A stretch of 64,000 nt of DNA from Basidiobolus meristosporus CBS 931.73 (taxonomy: Eukaryota > Basidiobolomycota > Basidiobolomycetes > Basidiobolales > Basidiobolaceae), in contig MCFE01000254.1 in NCBI GenBank assembly GCA_002104905.1, positions 49,552 through 113,551 of the forward strand, written 5' to 3'. The number at the start of each line of letters is the position of its first letter. Position 1 is the first letter of the stretch. This document shows positions 1 through 12,081 of this stretch, piece by piece. Below the pieces are notes generated by a model. That model saw only the letters and a program-made list of their open reading frames with translations, searched no databases and was not told where the DNA came from. The translations under genes were made by a program, and so were the position numbers.

Positions 1-565
1 AAATATTCAAGCAGTAGATCATATATTCTCCCTTACTAAAGTTGAGAGGGTTCTCCTGAATCTCTTTTCTTGCAATACAATATCTTGATGGTTCAGTATT
101 ATCAGCAAGTCTTGCAAGCTTAAGTCTGTTCCTATACACTAAGTCTTCCCAGATATTGCCTTGTTTGTCCACTAGTTGGTAAGTTGTAAATGGACATTCT
201 CTAATGATCTTGAGTGGTCCTGTCCATTGTGGCTCAAGCTTCTTCCAAGTGTTATATCTTAGCAATACAAAGTTCCCAACTGTCAATTCTTCTGGTGCTA
301 TAGTCTTATCAAATCCCTGCTTCATCTTTTCTGCACTTTGAGATACTTTGGTCTGTACCTCTTGATGTCTTTGTTCCAGTTGCTGGTGTATACTTGGCTG
401 ACTGAGCTCATCATGTAAGGTGTCTGTAATCTTGGGTTGTGTGAGATCTCCTGGAATCCTTGGTTCACATCCATAAACTGAGTAAGATGACAATTGTTGA
501 GGGAGGCCTCTTCTTTCTTCAGGAGGGATGTTTCTGATTATTGCTGCTACCAATGCTACAAGTCT
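1..565 (-). pseudogene. Ty3/gypsy integrase C-terminal fragment
   Basis: Conceptual translation of the minus strand gives the tail of a Ty3/gypsy integrase: a stretch reading VGNFVLLRY, then WTGPLKIIR and TYQLVD, the usual order of the GPF/chromodomain-like C-terminal module that binds DNA during integration. It continues about 45 residues past this module and runs off the left edge of the window. On the other side (about 565) the reading stops abruptly at unrelated LTR-like DNA. The catalytic core is absent, so this is a 5'-truncated fragment. It may belong to the same element as the gag-protease piece at 1490-3154, but the reverse transcriptase between them is gone. Confidence 0.7.
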
Positions 566-894
566 TGGTATAAGAGTTTTAGAGGAATAGGGAGTTTAGC
601 TAGTATTGTATTCATTAAAACTTGAACTGATCTTTATTGAGATTCCAGCAGCTGCTTATATACATTTTGCCAGATCAACTACTGACTAATTGTATTTCCC
701 AATGTTGGCTGTGGCTGATGACACATTTGATTGCATCATCATCACCCAATAAGATCCTACTTAGTATAACTATTTCTGTCTGATAAAGATATGCTGATTC
801 ATTTGCTGAGTAATGCTACTGATTTGATAGGTAACACTGATACACTGATAACCTAAACATATAAATAACTGATTTGGCTAAAAACTGATCTAAC
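566..894 (-). repeat. LTR-like promoter region
   Basis: Non-coding, AT-rich stretch between two retroelement fragments. On the minus strand it carries a TATATAAG box (near 655-662) followed by AATAAAG, the layout of an LTR with its promoter and polyadenylation signal. Neither exact TG/CA ends nor a partner copy could be found in the window, so LTR identity and limits are inferred. Confidence 0.4.
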
Positions 895-1464
895 TTAAGC
901 ATTTAAGTGGCAGATCATAACATTGTAAATACATGTTGTTTCATCCATATTAAAGCCTAAGTCTTTGAATAATTTCTGTAGCCATATAGCCTCCTTAGTT
1001 ACTTGGCAAGTAGCCATGTATTCAGCTTCATTTGTAGAAAGGGCCACAGTTGGTTGTTTCTGGCAATTCCAAGCAATTGCTGCACCAGCATAAAGAGATA
1101 TATACCCAGTTGTAGAGCATCTGTCAATCAGATCTCTACCCTGATCTGAGTTACTGTAACCATCAACTTTCTGCCTATTAGCTGCTCCAGAGTACACTAG
1201 TACCATATTTATGGTACCTTATAGATATCTGAAAATCCGCTTAACTGCTGTAATTTGACCTGATCCATAATTCTGCATGAATTGACTAACTATTCCAACT
1301 GCCACTGCAGTATCTTGCTTTGTAGACACCATCAAGTACATCAGGTTACCAGCCATTGATTGATAGGAAACGTTTTGGTCCATATTTGAGCTGTTTTCAC
1401 CAGAAACTGGCTGAGATTTGCTCAATTTCAAATTATTGTCCATTGGGTAGCTGCAGGCTTGCAA
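895..1464 (-). pseudogene. Ty1/copia RT-RNase H fragment (second copia family)
   Basis: Two minus-strand reading frames (1219-1464 and 895-1206) together give the end of a copia reverse transcriptase and the start of RNase H. Recognisable pieces are YQSMAGNLMYLMVSTKQD, AVKRIFRYL, then STTGYISLYAGAAIAWN and ALSTNEAEYMA, the well-conserved copia RNase H block. The two parts are in different frames and the gag, integrase and most of RT are missing. Residues differ clearly from the abundant copia family further right (for example CSTTGYISLYAG against RSTTGYTFLYCK), so this is another copia lineage. It abuts gypsy sequence at about 1470. Confidence 0.75.
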
Positions 1465-1489
1465 TTTTCCATTTTAGAGCAAAATATCC

Positions 1490-3154
1490 TTATGAACCTA
1501 TATTTTGTACTGGAATTGAGTCTGCATTTCCTGGATTATTCTCTTCTGCTGCACAAAAAGTTGTCCTTCTTTTTTGATTGTCAGAAGTGATTGTCAGCCA
1601 TAAGCTTCCATCAGGTCTGTTATCAGCTTGTAGAAGACATTTTCTCTCATAAGGTTGTCCTAACAATACCTCAATAGTGGGTCCATTGGCAACAATGAAA
1701 AAGGGAGAAGTAACCCTGATTCCTCCAGCTTCAATTGTCACAGAGTGACAAAGTCCAAGCATCTTCTCTGTTGCACCTGTAGCAGTTCTCATATTCCAGT
1801 CAACTTCTGTCAATGGTAATTTGATTTTTCAATAGTCATTGCAGTTATAGCATTGATTTCTGATCCAGAATCAAAAACACATTCCACTGATAACTTTCTG
1901 TGTGATTGCAGTAGTGTCATTCTTATATTAAGATTGCAAGTGTTCTTTTTGGATTTTTGATGTTTTTGGCTGTACTGGTATTTCAACAACTGGCTGATTT
2001 CTCTTGGTGGTAAATACTCATCTAGGATCGCTCTTGGAAGAGATATATTTTCTCTTATCAATAAGGCAGTCAAATTCTTCAACTTCCTCTTTTTCCTTTA
2101 GATATTCTTGGACCTGCCCTGATGGGTCTGATATTGTGAGTATGTAACATTCATTGCTTGGAATTTCTGCAGTCTTTTGGATTTGTATAAAATTTAATGT
2201 TGTGGTGCTTTTACTTGATTCTTCTTGAGCAAGTATATAGGACCTCATTCCACCGTAACCTTGGTTGATAGGCAAGGGGTTTCCTGCAATATCACAGATC
2301 TTCCCATAGCAATTAGTCATAACTTTATGACTGTCAATAATGATATTCAATATTTGACAACCATAACAACTATGTTCAGCAGATTCACAGTACACACAAT
2401 ATTTGGTTTGCTGTGGATAATTACTGGCTGTTTTGGGATTTTATGTTCTTGCCTTGTTGATGCTTGATGATGGTACACCTTGAGAGTCTAACTTAAGCGC
2501 CAGTTTTCCTGATGCATCAACTAACTCATTAACCTGATTACTTTGTGGGCTATTTGTACAATGAAGAATTTGTTTAGCTGGGGTGGGAATCCTCATTTGA
2601 GTATTGAGGGAATCCATGACTTGTCTCCCTAATTGATAGTTTAACACCATTTGTTTAACACTGTTGTAGGAGCTAGTAGCCTGAACTTGCTGGCTAATGG
2701 CATTATGTATCTCAGGAGGCATATTCATCAGAAAATAGTTTCTTTGATAAAATCTTGGAATTCCAATAGCCACTTCAACATGCCTTGCTTTTGACTAAAA
2801 CTTTTGAATGCACTTTTGCAAGGTTTGGGTCATGTTGTAAGGCATTTGTAGCTCATTTAGTGTAACAAACTGTGCTTCCTTTTGGTACTCAGCTAAAATA
2901 GCTTGTTGAGCAGTGTCCAAGTTATAGTCAGTGCCAACAGATACCTCAAATGGATTGAAACTTTGTAAGAATCTTGATACTTCAACTTTGCAGAGAAACA
3001 GAAAGAACTGAATTTTGTTCTTGTGTGATAGCGCAAATGCTGCAACTTTATTGTTAAACTCTTCTAGAAACTCAGCAACATTCTCTCCTGAGAATTTTAC
3101 TGGGATGGCACCCTTGAAAGTGGCTATTATTGCTGGGAGTGGTGTGTTGGTCAT
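1490..3154 (-). pseudogene. Ty3/gypsy gag-protease remnant
   Basis: Read on the minus strand from 3154. Frames 2795-3154 and 2441-2773 give a gypsy-type Gag capsid (opening MTNTPLPAIIATFKGAIPVK). Frame 2018-2395 carries a CCHC zinc knuckle, CVYCESAEHSCYGC (C-x2-C-x4-H-x4-C). Frames 1810-2082 and 1490-1813 carry an aspartic-protease active site reading FDSGSEINAIT and a later LLGQPYERK. The domain order Gag, knuckle, protease is correct for Ty3/gypsy, but the reading frame changes at least three times. Reverse transcriptase is lost where the copia fragment begins. The element is dead. Confidence 0.75.
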
Positions 3155-3239
3155 TCTTGTAATGTTTGTTGATGCTTGTAAAGTGAAAGGTTCAAACTAC
3201 CCAGGTCCTCCACCAAATTCTTGTTGTATTGTATTATGA

Positions 3240-3607
3240 CATAGGCACAGCACCTGTGAGAATATCACATGATATGATGGGCTGGCTCAAAAGTTACACG
3301 CAATCAAAGTCACAATAGTAATCCTAGCAATAGTGGCCTAGTATATGTAATAATTGGGCTCTTTTGGTCATAAATTCTTAAGTACTGCTTCAAATGAGCT
3401 GTAACTTGAAACATGTGTTGGCTACTGCATGTTCTGTATGACATAATATTCTTGGGTGGATTGCCTGTCAGAGTCTGGAGTATTTGTCATTTAAAGTTGG
3501 ATTTTCTTGATCTTTGACTTGTATATTACAATAGCAAAAAGCAAAATAAGGAAATGGGTGCAATATTGGTTTTGATATATTGTAGTAATGGAATACTTTC
3601 CATTACC
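3240..3607. other. Unassigned AT-rich spacer between retroelements
   Basis: No reading frame, LTR match or repeat could be recognised here. Its position just upstream (minus sense) of the gypsy Gag start makes it a candidate for that element's leader or LTR, but no TG/CA ends or second copy are visible. Confidence 0.3.
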
Positions 3608-3729
3608 ACAGATCTAAGTGACTAAGTTAGGTGAATGTTAAGGTGGAATTACAGATTTTTGCAACACTCCCACTCAGCCAAATGCTCATACCAACTAGTC
3701 CCAATTTTGACCTAAGATATTTAAACTTG

Positions 3730-6666
3730 TTTCTTGCTAATGGTTTGGTAAATATGTCTGCAATCATTTCATCTGAAGGATAGTAAGTTAAGCTAACTAA
3801 GTTATTCTCTATAGCTTCATGTATGAAATGATGTCTAATATCTATGTGCTCAGCTCTAGCATGAAAAGCTGGATTTCCACTTAATTGTATACACCCTGAA
3901 TATCTTAAAAAAAGTAATAGGCCTTTTTTGATATATGTTTAAATCTGTAAAAAGCTTTCTTAGCTGCATTGCTTCTTTTGTAGATTCACATGCTGACATA
4001 TACTCTGCCTCTGTGGTAGAAAGTGCTATGGTTGGTTGCATCCTTGAATTACATGAAAGATGTATCCTATGGTGGATCTTCTGTCTGCCAGGTTTTGTCC
4101 CCAGTCAGCATCAGTTTATCCCACAAGATCCAGTTCTTAATCCTTATAAGTGTATCTTAAGCGGATATCAGTAGTTCCTTTTAGGTATCTAAAAATCCGC
4201 TCAACTGCTGCAATATGATCAGATCCATAGTTCTGATTATGCTGCCTGACAACTCCCACTGAATGTGAGATGACTGGACATGTTCCAAGCATGATGTATA
4301 TCAGACTTCCAACTGTAGATTGATAAGAAAAGTCAGGGCTTTCAGATGGCATCACGCTATCTTGATTTGGTTGAGTTTTACCAAGTTAAGGTTTGTCTCC
4401 ATTGGGGTAGCTGCCAGCTTAAAGTCTTTTGTTTTGAGCTTCTTCAGTATATCTTCAATATACTTGGATTGGCTTAGGGTAATGGTCTGGGTACCTCTGC
4501 CTATGGAAAGCTTAATCCCTGGGTAGTAACTGAGTTCTCCTAGATTGGACATCTTGAACTCCTTAGAAAGGCTGGATTTAGTCTCTTGCAATGTTGCTAG
4601 GTTATTGGAGGCTGTAATAAGATCATCTACATTTAAAGCTAATAGAACTGGACTTGCTCTATCTGGCTTATAGTATGTACCATAGTCAGTTTTACTCCTT
4701 TTGAAACTCAGAGACTCCAAAGAAGGATCTATCTTACAATTCCAGGCTCTTGGTGATTGCTTAAGACCATATAGAGACTTTTTAAGCTTGCAGACCAAAT
4801 GGGGTCTATCTTGGTCAACAAACCCATCAGGCTGGTCCATATACATATCCTTATCAAGTTCTCCACTGAAAAATGCAGTTCTTGCATCCATTTGATGAAT
4901 AAATGACTTATATTTGGCTGCAATAGCCAATAGTAATCTGATGGAATTAAACTTGGCTACCTGTGCAAAGGTCTCAGTCTAGTCAACTCCTTTTGTTTGA
5001 GAGTATCCTTTGGTCGCAAGTCTTGCTTTGTATCTTTCAATTGTACCATCAGCCTTGTATTTTGTCTTGAAGACCCATCTGCATCCAATTGATTTTTGGT
5101 TGATTGGTAATTTGACCAAGTCCCAAGTTTGTTGTTCCATTAGGGCCTGAAATTCCTCAGTCATTGCAGATCTCCAAAGCTTTGTCTGAGGGCTATTTAG
5201 GGCTGCTTTTACAGCCTGGGGTTCATCAATATGAACTGAATAGGCAGAGGCTATGCTTTACCCTCACTGATATAGTAATTTGGGCTCTCTCTGGTCTGAT
5301 TGGATCTCCAGGCAATTGATACTGAAGTGATCACTTCTGAGATATTCCTGGGCACTGCTTCAGGCAGAACCATGGTTTTAGAGTCATCTGGAGTGAAAAG
5401 ATCTTCATTGTTTTGCTCTGATTCAATCCTGACAGTTGGTGGACTTGAGATCAGATTTTTGTCATCATCTGATGTTGTTTTTTGTAAATATTTTGAATAT
5501 TCCTCAAACAGCACTTGCCTGGACTTGATTGACTTCTTTGCTTTGGTACTGTAGAGTCTGTGTGTATTACTCTCATTGCAGTAGCCCAAAAATATGCATT
5601 TTACATGTTTTGGCTCACATTTGGCTGATTTCCAGGCAGCTTCTTGGCATATACTCTACACCCAAATATTCTTAGATATTCTGCACATGGTCTGTATCCA
5701 TACCATGCCTCATATGGTGTGGAACTAGAAAATATTCACTTATAACTCCTATTTTTAAGGTATCCAGCTGTGGCAACTGATTCCACCCAAAAATCAGAGG
5801 GAAATTTTTGATCATAGATATTGCCATATTAATTATTGCTCTGTTTGCACGTTCTGCTATTCCATTTGGCTGTGGGGAGTAGAGTACAGTAGTCACTTGC
5901 TTTATCCCAAGAATCTTGCAGAAGTGGATGAAGAGTTTTGAAATATATTCTCCACCATTGTCAGAGAATATTTTCTTGATTTTTTACTAGTTACTCTCTC
6001 CACCATGGCTTTAAGCTCCCTGAACTTGGACAGAGCTTTTTCCTTTTTCTCCATGAAGTAGTCCCATGTGCTTCTTGTATAATCATCAATAAAAGTGATT
6101 AAATACTTCATCTTACCTAAGGATTAATTTTGCATAGGTTCACACAGATGTGTGTGAATTAGATCTAATTTTTTGTTAGGTTTGATTAAGCCAGAGCTCT
6201 TGAACGGTTGTCTGGCATGTTTCCTATATATGCAGGCCTCACAGTGCCCCTAATCAGCTGAGGGATCATTTTATACTCCAGAAATTAGCTGATCTTTGAT
6301 CATTTTGCGCAAATAATCAAAATTGATTTGCCCAAATCTCCTGTGCCAAAGCATTGGTGTTTCTTCATTTAAGTTACTTATATTGGCTTCTAGATATGCT
6401 GGAATATAAGTCAACTTGTATAGATTCTGATATCTGATACCCAAAGCAATATGGGCACCATTTTGATCAGTGATTTTGCATCCAGAACTGTCAAAGTTGA
6501 AACTGAGTCCTTCTGCATTGGCCTTGCTTACATATAGATGGTTCTTGGCTATTCCTGGTACATAGAGTACTTCTTTGAAAGTCAGAGTATGGCTTCCTTC
6601 ACTATTTCTAAGGTTTACTTGGGCAATTCCTTCTCCCACTGCATCAAGTGTTCTATTGTCACCCAC
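3730..6666 (-). pseudogene. copia pol remnant of element 1
   Basis: Frames at 6271-6666 (GAG-pre-integrase, with WHRRFGQINFDYLRK), 5902-6111 and 5672-5896 (integrase core), 5251-5589 (linker), 4979-5164 and 4352-4930 (reverse transcriptase) and 4137-4355, 3856-4041 (RT end and RNase H) line up in normal copia order against the better-preserved element 2. The RT active-site region reads NVDD instead of YVDD, and at least seven frame changes separate the blocks. Clearly non-functional. Confidence 0.85.
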
Positions 6667-6675
6667 TAAAACCTT

Positions 6676-7615
6676 CTAAATTGGAATTTCTTGATATTGG
6701 GTAAAATGTTCTTTTTGGTGTGAGAAGTGTTGAGATGCTTCAGAGTCAATATACCATGTCTGAGAATCCTTGTTTGTGCTTGTATTTAGTGCAGATATGA
6801 AGAGCCCATCATCAGTTGTTGCAGCATTTCCACATTCAGGCTTCTTTTGTTGATTATCTCTCTTTTTGAGACACCAGTCTGATGTGTGTCCTTTCCTTTT
6901 GCAGTAGTTGCAAAACAGGCTGCTGCTGCCTTTGTAGGGTTTTGGGTACCTCCTTTGTTGGTTATCATTGCTTATTAAAGCATTTTCTTCTTCCTTCTCA
7001 TTGGTGCTTGATTTTCTTAATTCTTCATCCAGAAGCCTTCCAAATCTGTAACTTAAGTTCAAATCTTCAGTTTGGGACTCTAGAGCTGATACAAGGCCCT
7101 GGAACTTGTCTGTCAGGCTATTCAGGATGGCAACTATCATATCCTCATCAGTTGTTGTTACACCCACAGATTCCATCTCATTTACCAGCAGGGTAACTCT
7201 GTAAATTAGATTTTTCATTTGTTCTCCTGGCTGCATTTTTGTAGTAAAGAATTTTTGACTCAGATATATTTTCTTAGCAGCTGAGCATGACTGATAGGTG
7301 TCTTTTAATGCCTTCCAGGCATTCTTTACTGTTTTTTGCTCTTGAGCATTGAATTTACAATTTGTCTTTAACATTATTGCACATGCAGTTAAAGGCACTT
7401 TTTTCGTTCTTCTGGTACTTTGAGGCTGTCTTTCCCATGTTTTTGGGAGGGCATTCTTCCCCCATGACAATATCCCAAAGGCCTCTTTCTTGTAGCAGCA
7501 TTTTCATCTTCACCTTCCACACTTGGTAGTTAGATCCATGCAACTTTTCAGCCAAGGGAAAAATTCTAGTAATAGCAGTAGTAGACATTGCAGAGAGTGA
7601 CAGCTTGGGGCTCAT
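6676..7615 (-). pseudogene. copia gag-protease remnant of element 1
   Basis: Begins MSPKLSLSAMSTTAIT at 7615, five bases inside the LTR boundary, then the copia Gag (UBN2-like) domain with NYQVWKVKMKMLLQERGLWD. A frameshift near 7360-7380 separates the first 80 residues from the rest. The CCHC knuckle reads CNYCKRKGHTSDWC. The protease motif reads DSEAS where intact copies have DSGAS, so the active-site glycine is lost. The frame ends at 6676. Confidence 0.85.
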
Positions 7616-7619
7616 AACC

Positions 7620-7834
7620 TGTTAACAGAGTCTTAGAGATGTTGAAAGTGATTGGGAGGACAAGTAGATTATGTGGTTTTCACTTAATAGGTTATTGAAT
7701 GTAAAAGTTGTATTTATACTTTTACATTGTCTTGGCATTAAAAACATGTATAATAGGTTAAGATAGGTCCCAAGAGCATGTGTGCAAAGTTTGGGGATGT
7801 TTGGATAACTTGAGAATTTTCATGTTCTAGGTAC
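7620..7834 (-). repeat. Shared copia LTR, left part
   Basis: Minus-oriented LTR part (plus strand starts TGTTAACAGAG). It is cut at 7834 by element 2. Together with 15723-15855 and the 5-bp duplication counted once it makes 348 bp, the same length as element 2's own 5' LTR. It serves as 5' LTR of element 1 and 3' LTR of element 3. Confidence 0.85.
7830..7834. other. Target-site duplication GGTAC, left copy
   Basis: GGTAC directly precedes the TGTTG start of element 2 and recurs directly after its 3' LTR at 15718-15722. Five bases is the usual duplication for Ty1/copia integrases. Confidence 0.9.
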
Positions 7835-8182
7835 TGTTGTAAAAATTTGTAATTCCACCTAAATATTCACCTAACTTAGTCACTTAGATCATTACACTCA
7901 AATCCTAGAGAATACTGACCAAATTCCTTGTCAGGATTTACTTGGAATATTTTCACCAAAATACCAGGTACCCAGAACATGAAAATTCTCAAAGTTGTCC
8001 AAACAGCCCCAAACTTTGCACACATGTTCTTGGGACCTTTCTTAACCTATTCTACATGTTTGTAATGCCAAGACCAGGTAAAAGTATAAATACTACTTTA
8101 AATTCAATAAATCATTAAGTGAAAACCACATAATCTACTTGTCCTCCCAATCACTTCCAATATCTCCAAGACTCTTACAACA
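7835..8182 (+). repeat. 5' LTR of copia element 2
   Basis: TGTTGTAAAA to CTTACAACA, 348 bp. A TATAAATAC box lies near 8085-8093, with the presumed R/U5 region (cattaagtgaaaacc) downstream. The same LTR occurs at 15384, 48622, 51416 and, inverted, at 7620/15723, 16483, 17834 and 53220. Confidence 0.9.
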
Positions 8183-8188
8183 AGTTTT

Positions 8189-9052
8189 GAGCCCCAAGCT
8201 GTCACTCTCTGCAAGGTCTACTACTGCTATTGCTGGAATTTTACCCTCTTCCAAGGAATTGAATGGATCTAACTACCAAGTGTGGAAGGTGAAGATGAAG
8301 ATGCTGCTACAAGAAAGAGGCCTTTGGGATATTGTCATGGGGGAAGAATGCCCTCCTAGAAATGTGGGAGAGGAAGCCTTAAAGTACCAGAAGAAAGAAC
8401 AAAGTGCCTTCAACTGCATTTGCCTTAATGTTAAAGACAAATTGCTAATTCAATGCTCAAGAGCAAAAACGGCAAAGAATGCCTAGAAGGCATTAGAAGA
8501 CACCTACCAGTCATGTTCAGCTGCAATGAAAATGTATCTGAGACAAAAATTCTTTACTACAAAGATGCTGTCAGGAGAAGAAATGAAAAATCCAATTAAC
8601 AGAATTACCCTGCTGGTAGATGAGATGGAATCTGTGGGCATACCAACTACTGATGAGGAAGTGATAGTTACTATCCTGAATAGCCTGACAGACAAGTTTC
8701 AGGGCCTTGTATCAGCCCTAGAGTCCAGAACTGAAGATTTGACCTTATATTACATATATGGAGGACTCCTGGATGAAGAATTAAGAAAATCAAGCGCCAA
8801 TAAGAAGGAAGAAGAAAATGCATTAATAAGCAATGATAACCAACAAAGGAAGTACCCAAGACCCACAAAGACAACAGCAACCTGTTTTGCAACTACTTCA
8901 AAGGGAAAGGACACACATCAGACCGGTGTCTCAAAAAGAGAGATTATCAGCAAAAGAAGACTGAATATGGAAATGCTGCAACAACTGAAGATAGACTATT
9001 CATATCTGCACTAAATATGACTACAAACAAGGATTCTCAGACGTGGTATATT
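8189..9052 (+). pseudogene. copia gag of element 2 (interrupted)
   Basis: Frame 8139-8486 continues into 8526-9014. The usual start MSPKLSLS reads TTG here. A TAG at about 8484 replaces the tryptophan codon of the family sequence NAWKALE. The Gag domain and IYGGLLDEELRKSS follow, then a frameshift in the CCHC knuckle region leaves only part of it in frame. The reading ends where the Harbinger element is inserted, inside the protease motif (TWYID|SGAS), and resumes at 12265. Confidence 0.85.
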
Positions 9053-9601
9053 AGACTTGTTCTATTGTACCATGCCAGGGCGCACGGCACAATCCGTGGT
9101 TGTAAAGAACAATTGGGCACAATATTGTAGCTACCGGAAGGCAGGATTGTTCTTGGACAATTTTGCACCATGCAGGACAATCTTGCACACTATGGCACAA
9201 TCCAACACAATGAGGTTGGCACAGATGATTGCACCAACTTGTAATGTTTGCCCCCAATTGGCTCATTGACTACTAAAAAAGCTACCTGATTTGCCATCAA
9301 ATATCCCATTTTGCCCATAGAGCAAGTAAATCCCTGATCCTAGTGATTGGACAAGGTGTCATAGGTAGCACTCAAGCGATTGTGTAGGTGCAAAACAGAT
9401 CCAATAGCTGCACTGGTATTACAGATGATGTATATATATGCAGGTGTTTATTTATAGGGGTTCTGTCTCAAATGTGAGACGACCTCGATATTACTTATAT
9501 CAAAAATTTGATGATCACTGATTTGCAATGGCTTGATTTGGATTGCAAAAAAAATGGGTTGTTGGGATCATTACAAATGTGAGCAATTCAAAGCAATCTC
9601 A

Positions 9602-10834
9602 TCATCTTCTCCTGGGTTTTTTTCTCACAGGGATGACTACTGAAGCATTTGGTAGTGACTCACTTTGCACACCTATACTACTTCCTGGCTGACTATCATC
9701 TTGGCTACTTGTGTATTTGTAGTCAGTATTTTGCCTCCTAGTTGATGAGTGCAATGCTGCAGCTTGGCCGCACTGAATTGCTGCAACTGAACCAACTGAA
9801 CTGGCCTGTAGTGCCATGCGCTGACGCGTTCTTTTACTTGCCAAGGGCTCCGGTAGTTGAGGCACTTCATGTTGGTCATCATCAGTCAGTTCACCAGAAG
9901 TAACTCGCTGATGGTCAGGCAAAACAGCACGCACAGGCGCGCCTTGATGCATTGAGATGGCCCTTGGCTGAGTTCAATGTGATGCTGCATGTTGACACGA
10001 CTTGGTCCGCTCCAATGTACTCGTGTCTAAATGAGCAGTTTGGCAAGTTCTTGTAGTTTTACTCTGAAGCACACGCATTGACTTGATGCGGGGCGTTCTG
10101 GTAAAGGGTGTTGGCATCGACTGAACTGACGTGTGCCAGCACGCTGTGATTGCAAGAGATGGTAGGGAATCCAGCAAGGTGTGCTGGCGCAATCTGGACA
10201 ATGTTGCTTGCGGTCTGTATTCCTCCTCCTGAAGCTCACCATCTGATTCCTCAAGGTATTCACTTACCCTCTGTCTGATACTTTGGGGCTGTTGCCTGTA
10301 TGAGTCCTGTGTATATTGCTCTTGGAAGCCACTTAGCTCTACTAATATATCATGTAGTACATTAGTCATTTGAGGCAAAAACTCATTCAAAATCTCTTTG
10401 GTTCCCAAAGTTGAGGCACAAACGGATGCGTCCAGTCTGTACTGTGCAAATTGCGTGCAAAATCATTCCCGTGCGGCTGCTTTGTCAAATTCCCTCACTC
10501 TCAGCTCATTCTGGATTTCAATACTTGTCTTGTTATATATCTTTGTACATACATTGGCTGGCATCTTGATGTAGAACTCATGCCACAGCTTTCTACCCAA
10601 ATTCTTCCATCTTTGTCAACTCTCTGAGGTATCTAGTTCTGCTAGATTAATCAGTAGAGCCCAAATATTTGTATGAAGGCTCATCATAGACTCTTGGGCC
10701 GTACTAAAATCATTTGGCAAGTACTTGAATGGATCCAACATTGACTTTTCCAGTCTAGACCGCGCTTGTGAGCTGGGGGATGGGTTTTGTCTGGGTTGTA
10801 CTAAAGATGAGTTGAGGCTTGGTGTGGGGACCAT
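9602..10834 (-). pseudogene. Harbinger accessory ORF (DNA-binding partner candidate)
   Basis: Minus-strand frames 10616-10834, 9974-10408 and 9602-9952 belong to one protein by position. The first begins MVPTPSLNSSLVQ and contains NDFSTAQESMMSLHTN; the later parts are rich in Q, S and charged residues and end with a basic PVRKKPRRR tail. PIF/Harbinger elements carry a second gene, often Myb/SANT-like, that works with the transposase; position and strand fit, but I do not recognise a clear Myb motif. The frames are separated by a stop or frame change near 10408-10616 and another near 9960, so either introns are present or the gene is broken. Confidence 0.5.
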
Positions 10835-11195
10835 AGCAACGGATTTGGATACTTATACAGCAGTATATTGGCATCAACCTGGTCTTATATGAAATATATA
10901 TGAAAACTAATGTGATTGTTGAATTTTCCATATATTATGCATGATGCATCTTGGATTGCGTTGACACGGATCAGATCACATCAATTGCAGATTTCCTATT
11001 TGATTATAGACCTATGATTAAAGCATCAGTAAAAGTACCAAGGCATTGTTTGCGGATGCATTTTTTGCGACATAATGATGGGATACATGGCAATTGATGG
11101 AGATTTAACCATAATGTATTAAAAATCAGATAAATAACGCAGATCGTGCCAAATCAATTCAAACCGCCTCCATACAATCATCCACCAATTTTAAT

Positions 11196-12081
11196 ATGAC
11201 TTACTCATCTGAATGGTCTTTTCTCATCAATCCCATCACCACCACTGGATTTCCTTTTGACACACTAGAGGAGATCTATTCCAAGTACTGTGGACCATCA
11301 ACCCCAATCAACTCAAGGAGATCCCTTGTTAAGCTTCTCTGCTATTACAAGAACTATTGCCCTACAAGGTTTCATCCCACCATCCATGGCAACAAAAGTC
11401 CTAGAAGCTTTCATTCCCAGCTGACAGCTATGGAGAACCACCTTGCAGAGGGTATGAATGACTTATAGCAAGCTTGGAATACTAGGCTCAGAAGCTCCAA
11501 TAGACTTGCATATCCCAGAGTGTTCAGCAACAGGTTCCATATCAGGAGTATTTTGGATACCTTCCCAGTGAGTATTAACAGACCTTCTAGTGGGCAGAGG
11601 CACTTTTATTCTGGCATGTACAAGGCACACTGTGTGAAGTTTCAAGCACTGTCTGACATTGAGGGTAACATCATCTGGTTTAGTGGGCCATTTGCTGGAA
11701 GTAGGCATGACAAAGCACTCTGGGTAGAGAATCATCCTGAATTTGGTAGAGGGGAGAAATGTATCGGCAGACTTAGCCTATATAGGAGAGGATTGTCAGA
11801 GATTAGGATGTATTACAGCTTATAGGAAGCCAAGGAATGGTGTGCTTAGCAGGAAGCAGAAGCTCTACAATGAGATATTTAATCATTTCAGAGTGAGGGT
11901 AGAGTGCACATTTGGATATCTGAAGAGATTCAGCATATTGGCAGGTAAATACAGAGGAAAGTCATATATAGGAGAAAACAGCAGAATAGGTAAAATAGTT
12001 AAGATACTTATTAATGCACAGTATGTTCATACAAGAAGACATCCACTGAGAGAAATGTGTCTGGAGCATTATGAAGAGTAA
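11196..12081 (+). pseudogene. Harbinger-type DDE transposase (DDE_Tnp_4-like), frameshifted
   Basis: Starts MTYSSEWSFLINPITTTGFP. The catalytic part is in frame from about 11470: ILDTFPVSINRPS (first Asp candidate), HFYSGMYKAHCVKFQALSD, WFSGPFAGSRHDKALW, then after a one-base shift near 11750 SADLAYIGEDCQRLGCITAY (second Asp), and RVRVECTFGYLKRFSIL (Glu). This is the order of DDE superfamily nucleases of the HARBI1 type. A TAG at about 11466 separates the N-terminal 90 residues from the rest. With one stop and one frame change this copy is probably inactive unless they are sequencing errors. Confidence 0.75.

Larger units (their letters stand above)
3608..7834 (-). mobile_element. Ty1/copia element 1, degenerate, shares its 5' LTR with element 3
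   Basis: Minus-strand copy of the main copia family in this window. The left (3') LTR is reduced to about 60 bp ending ..GCAACA at 3666. It is preceded in element sense by a polypurine tract GCTGAGTGGGAG. The interior runs 3667-7619. The right (5') LTR occupies 7620-7834 and is then interrupted by insertion of element 2; its missing 133 bp reappear at 15723-15855. Coding capacity is broken by many frameshifts and stops, so it cannot move by itself. Confidence 0.85.
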
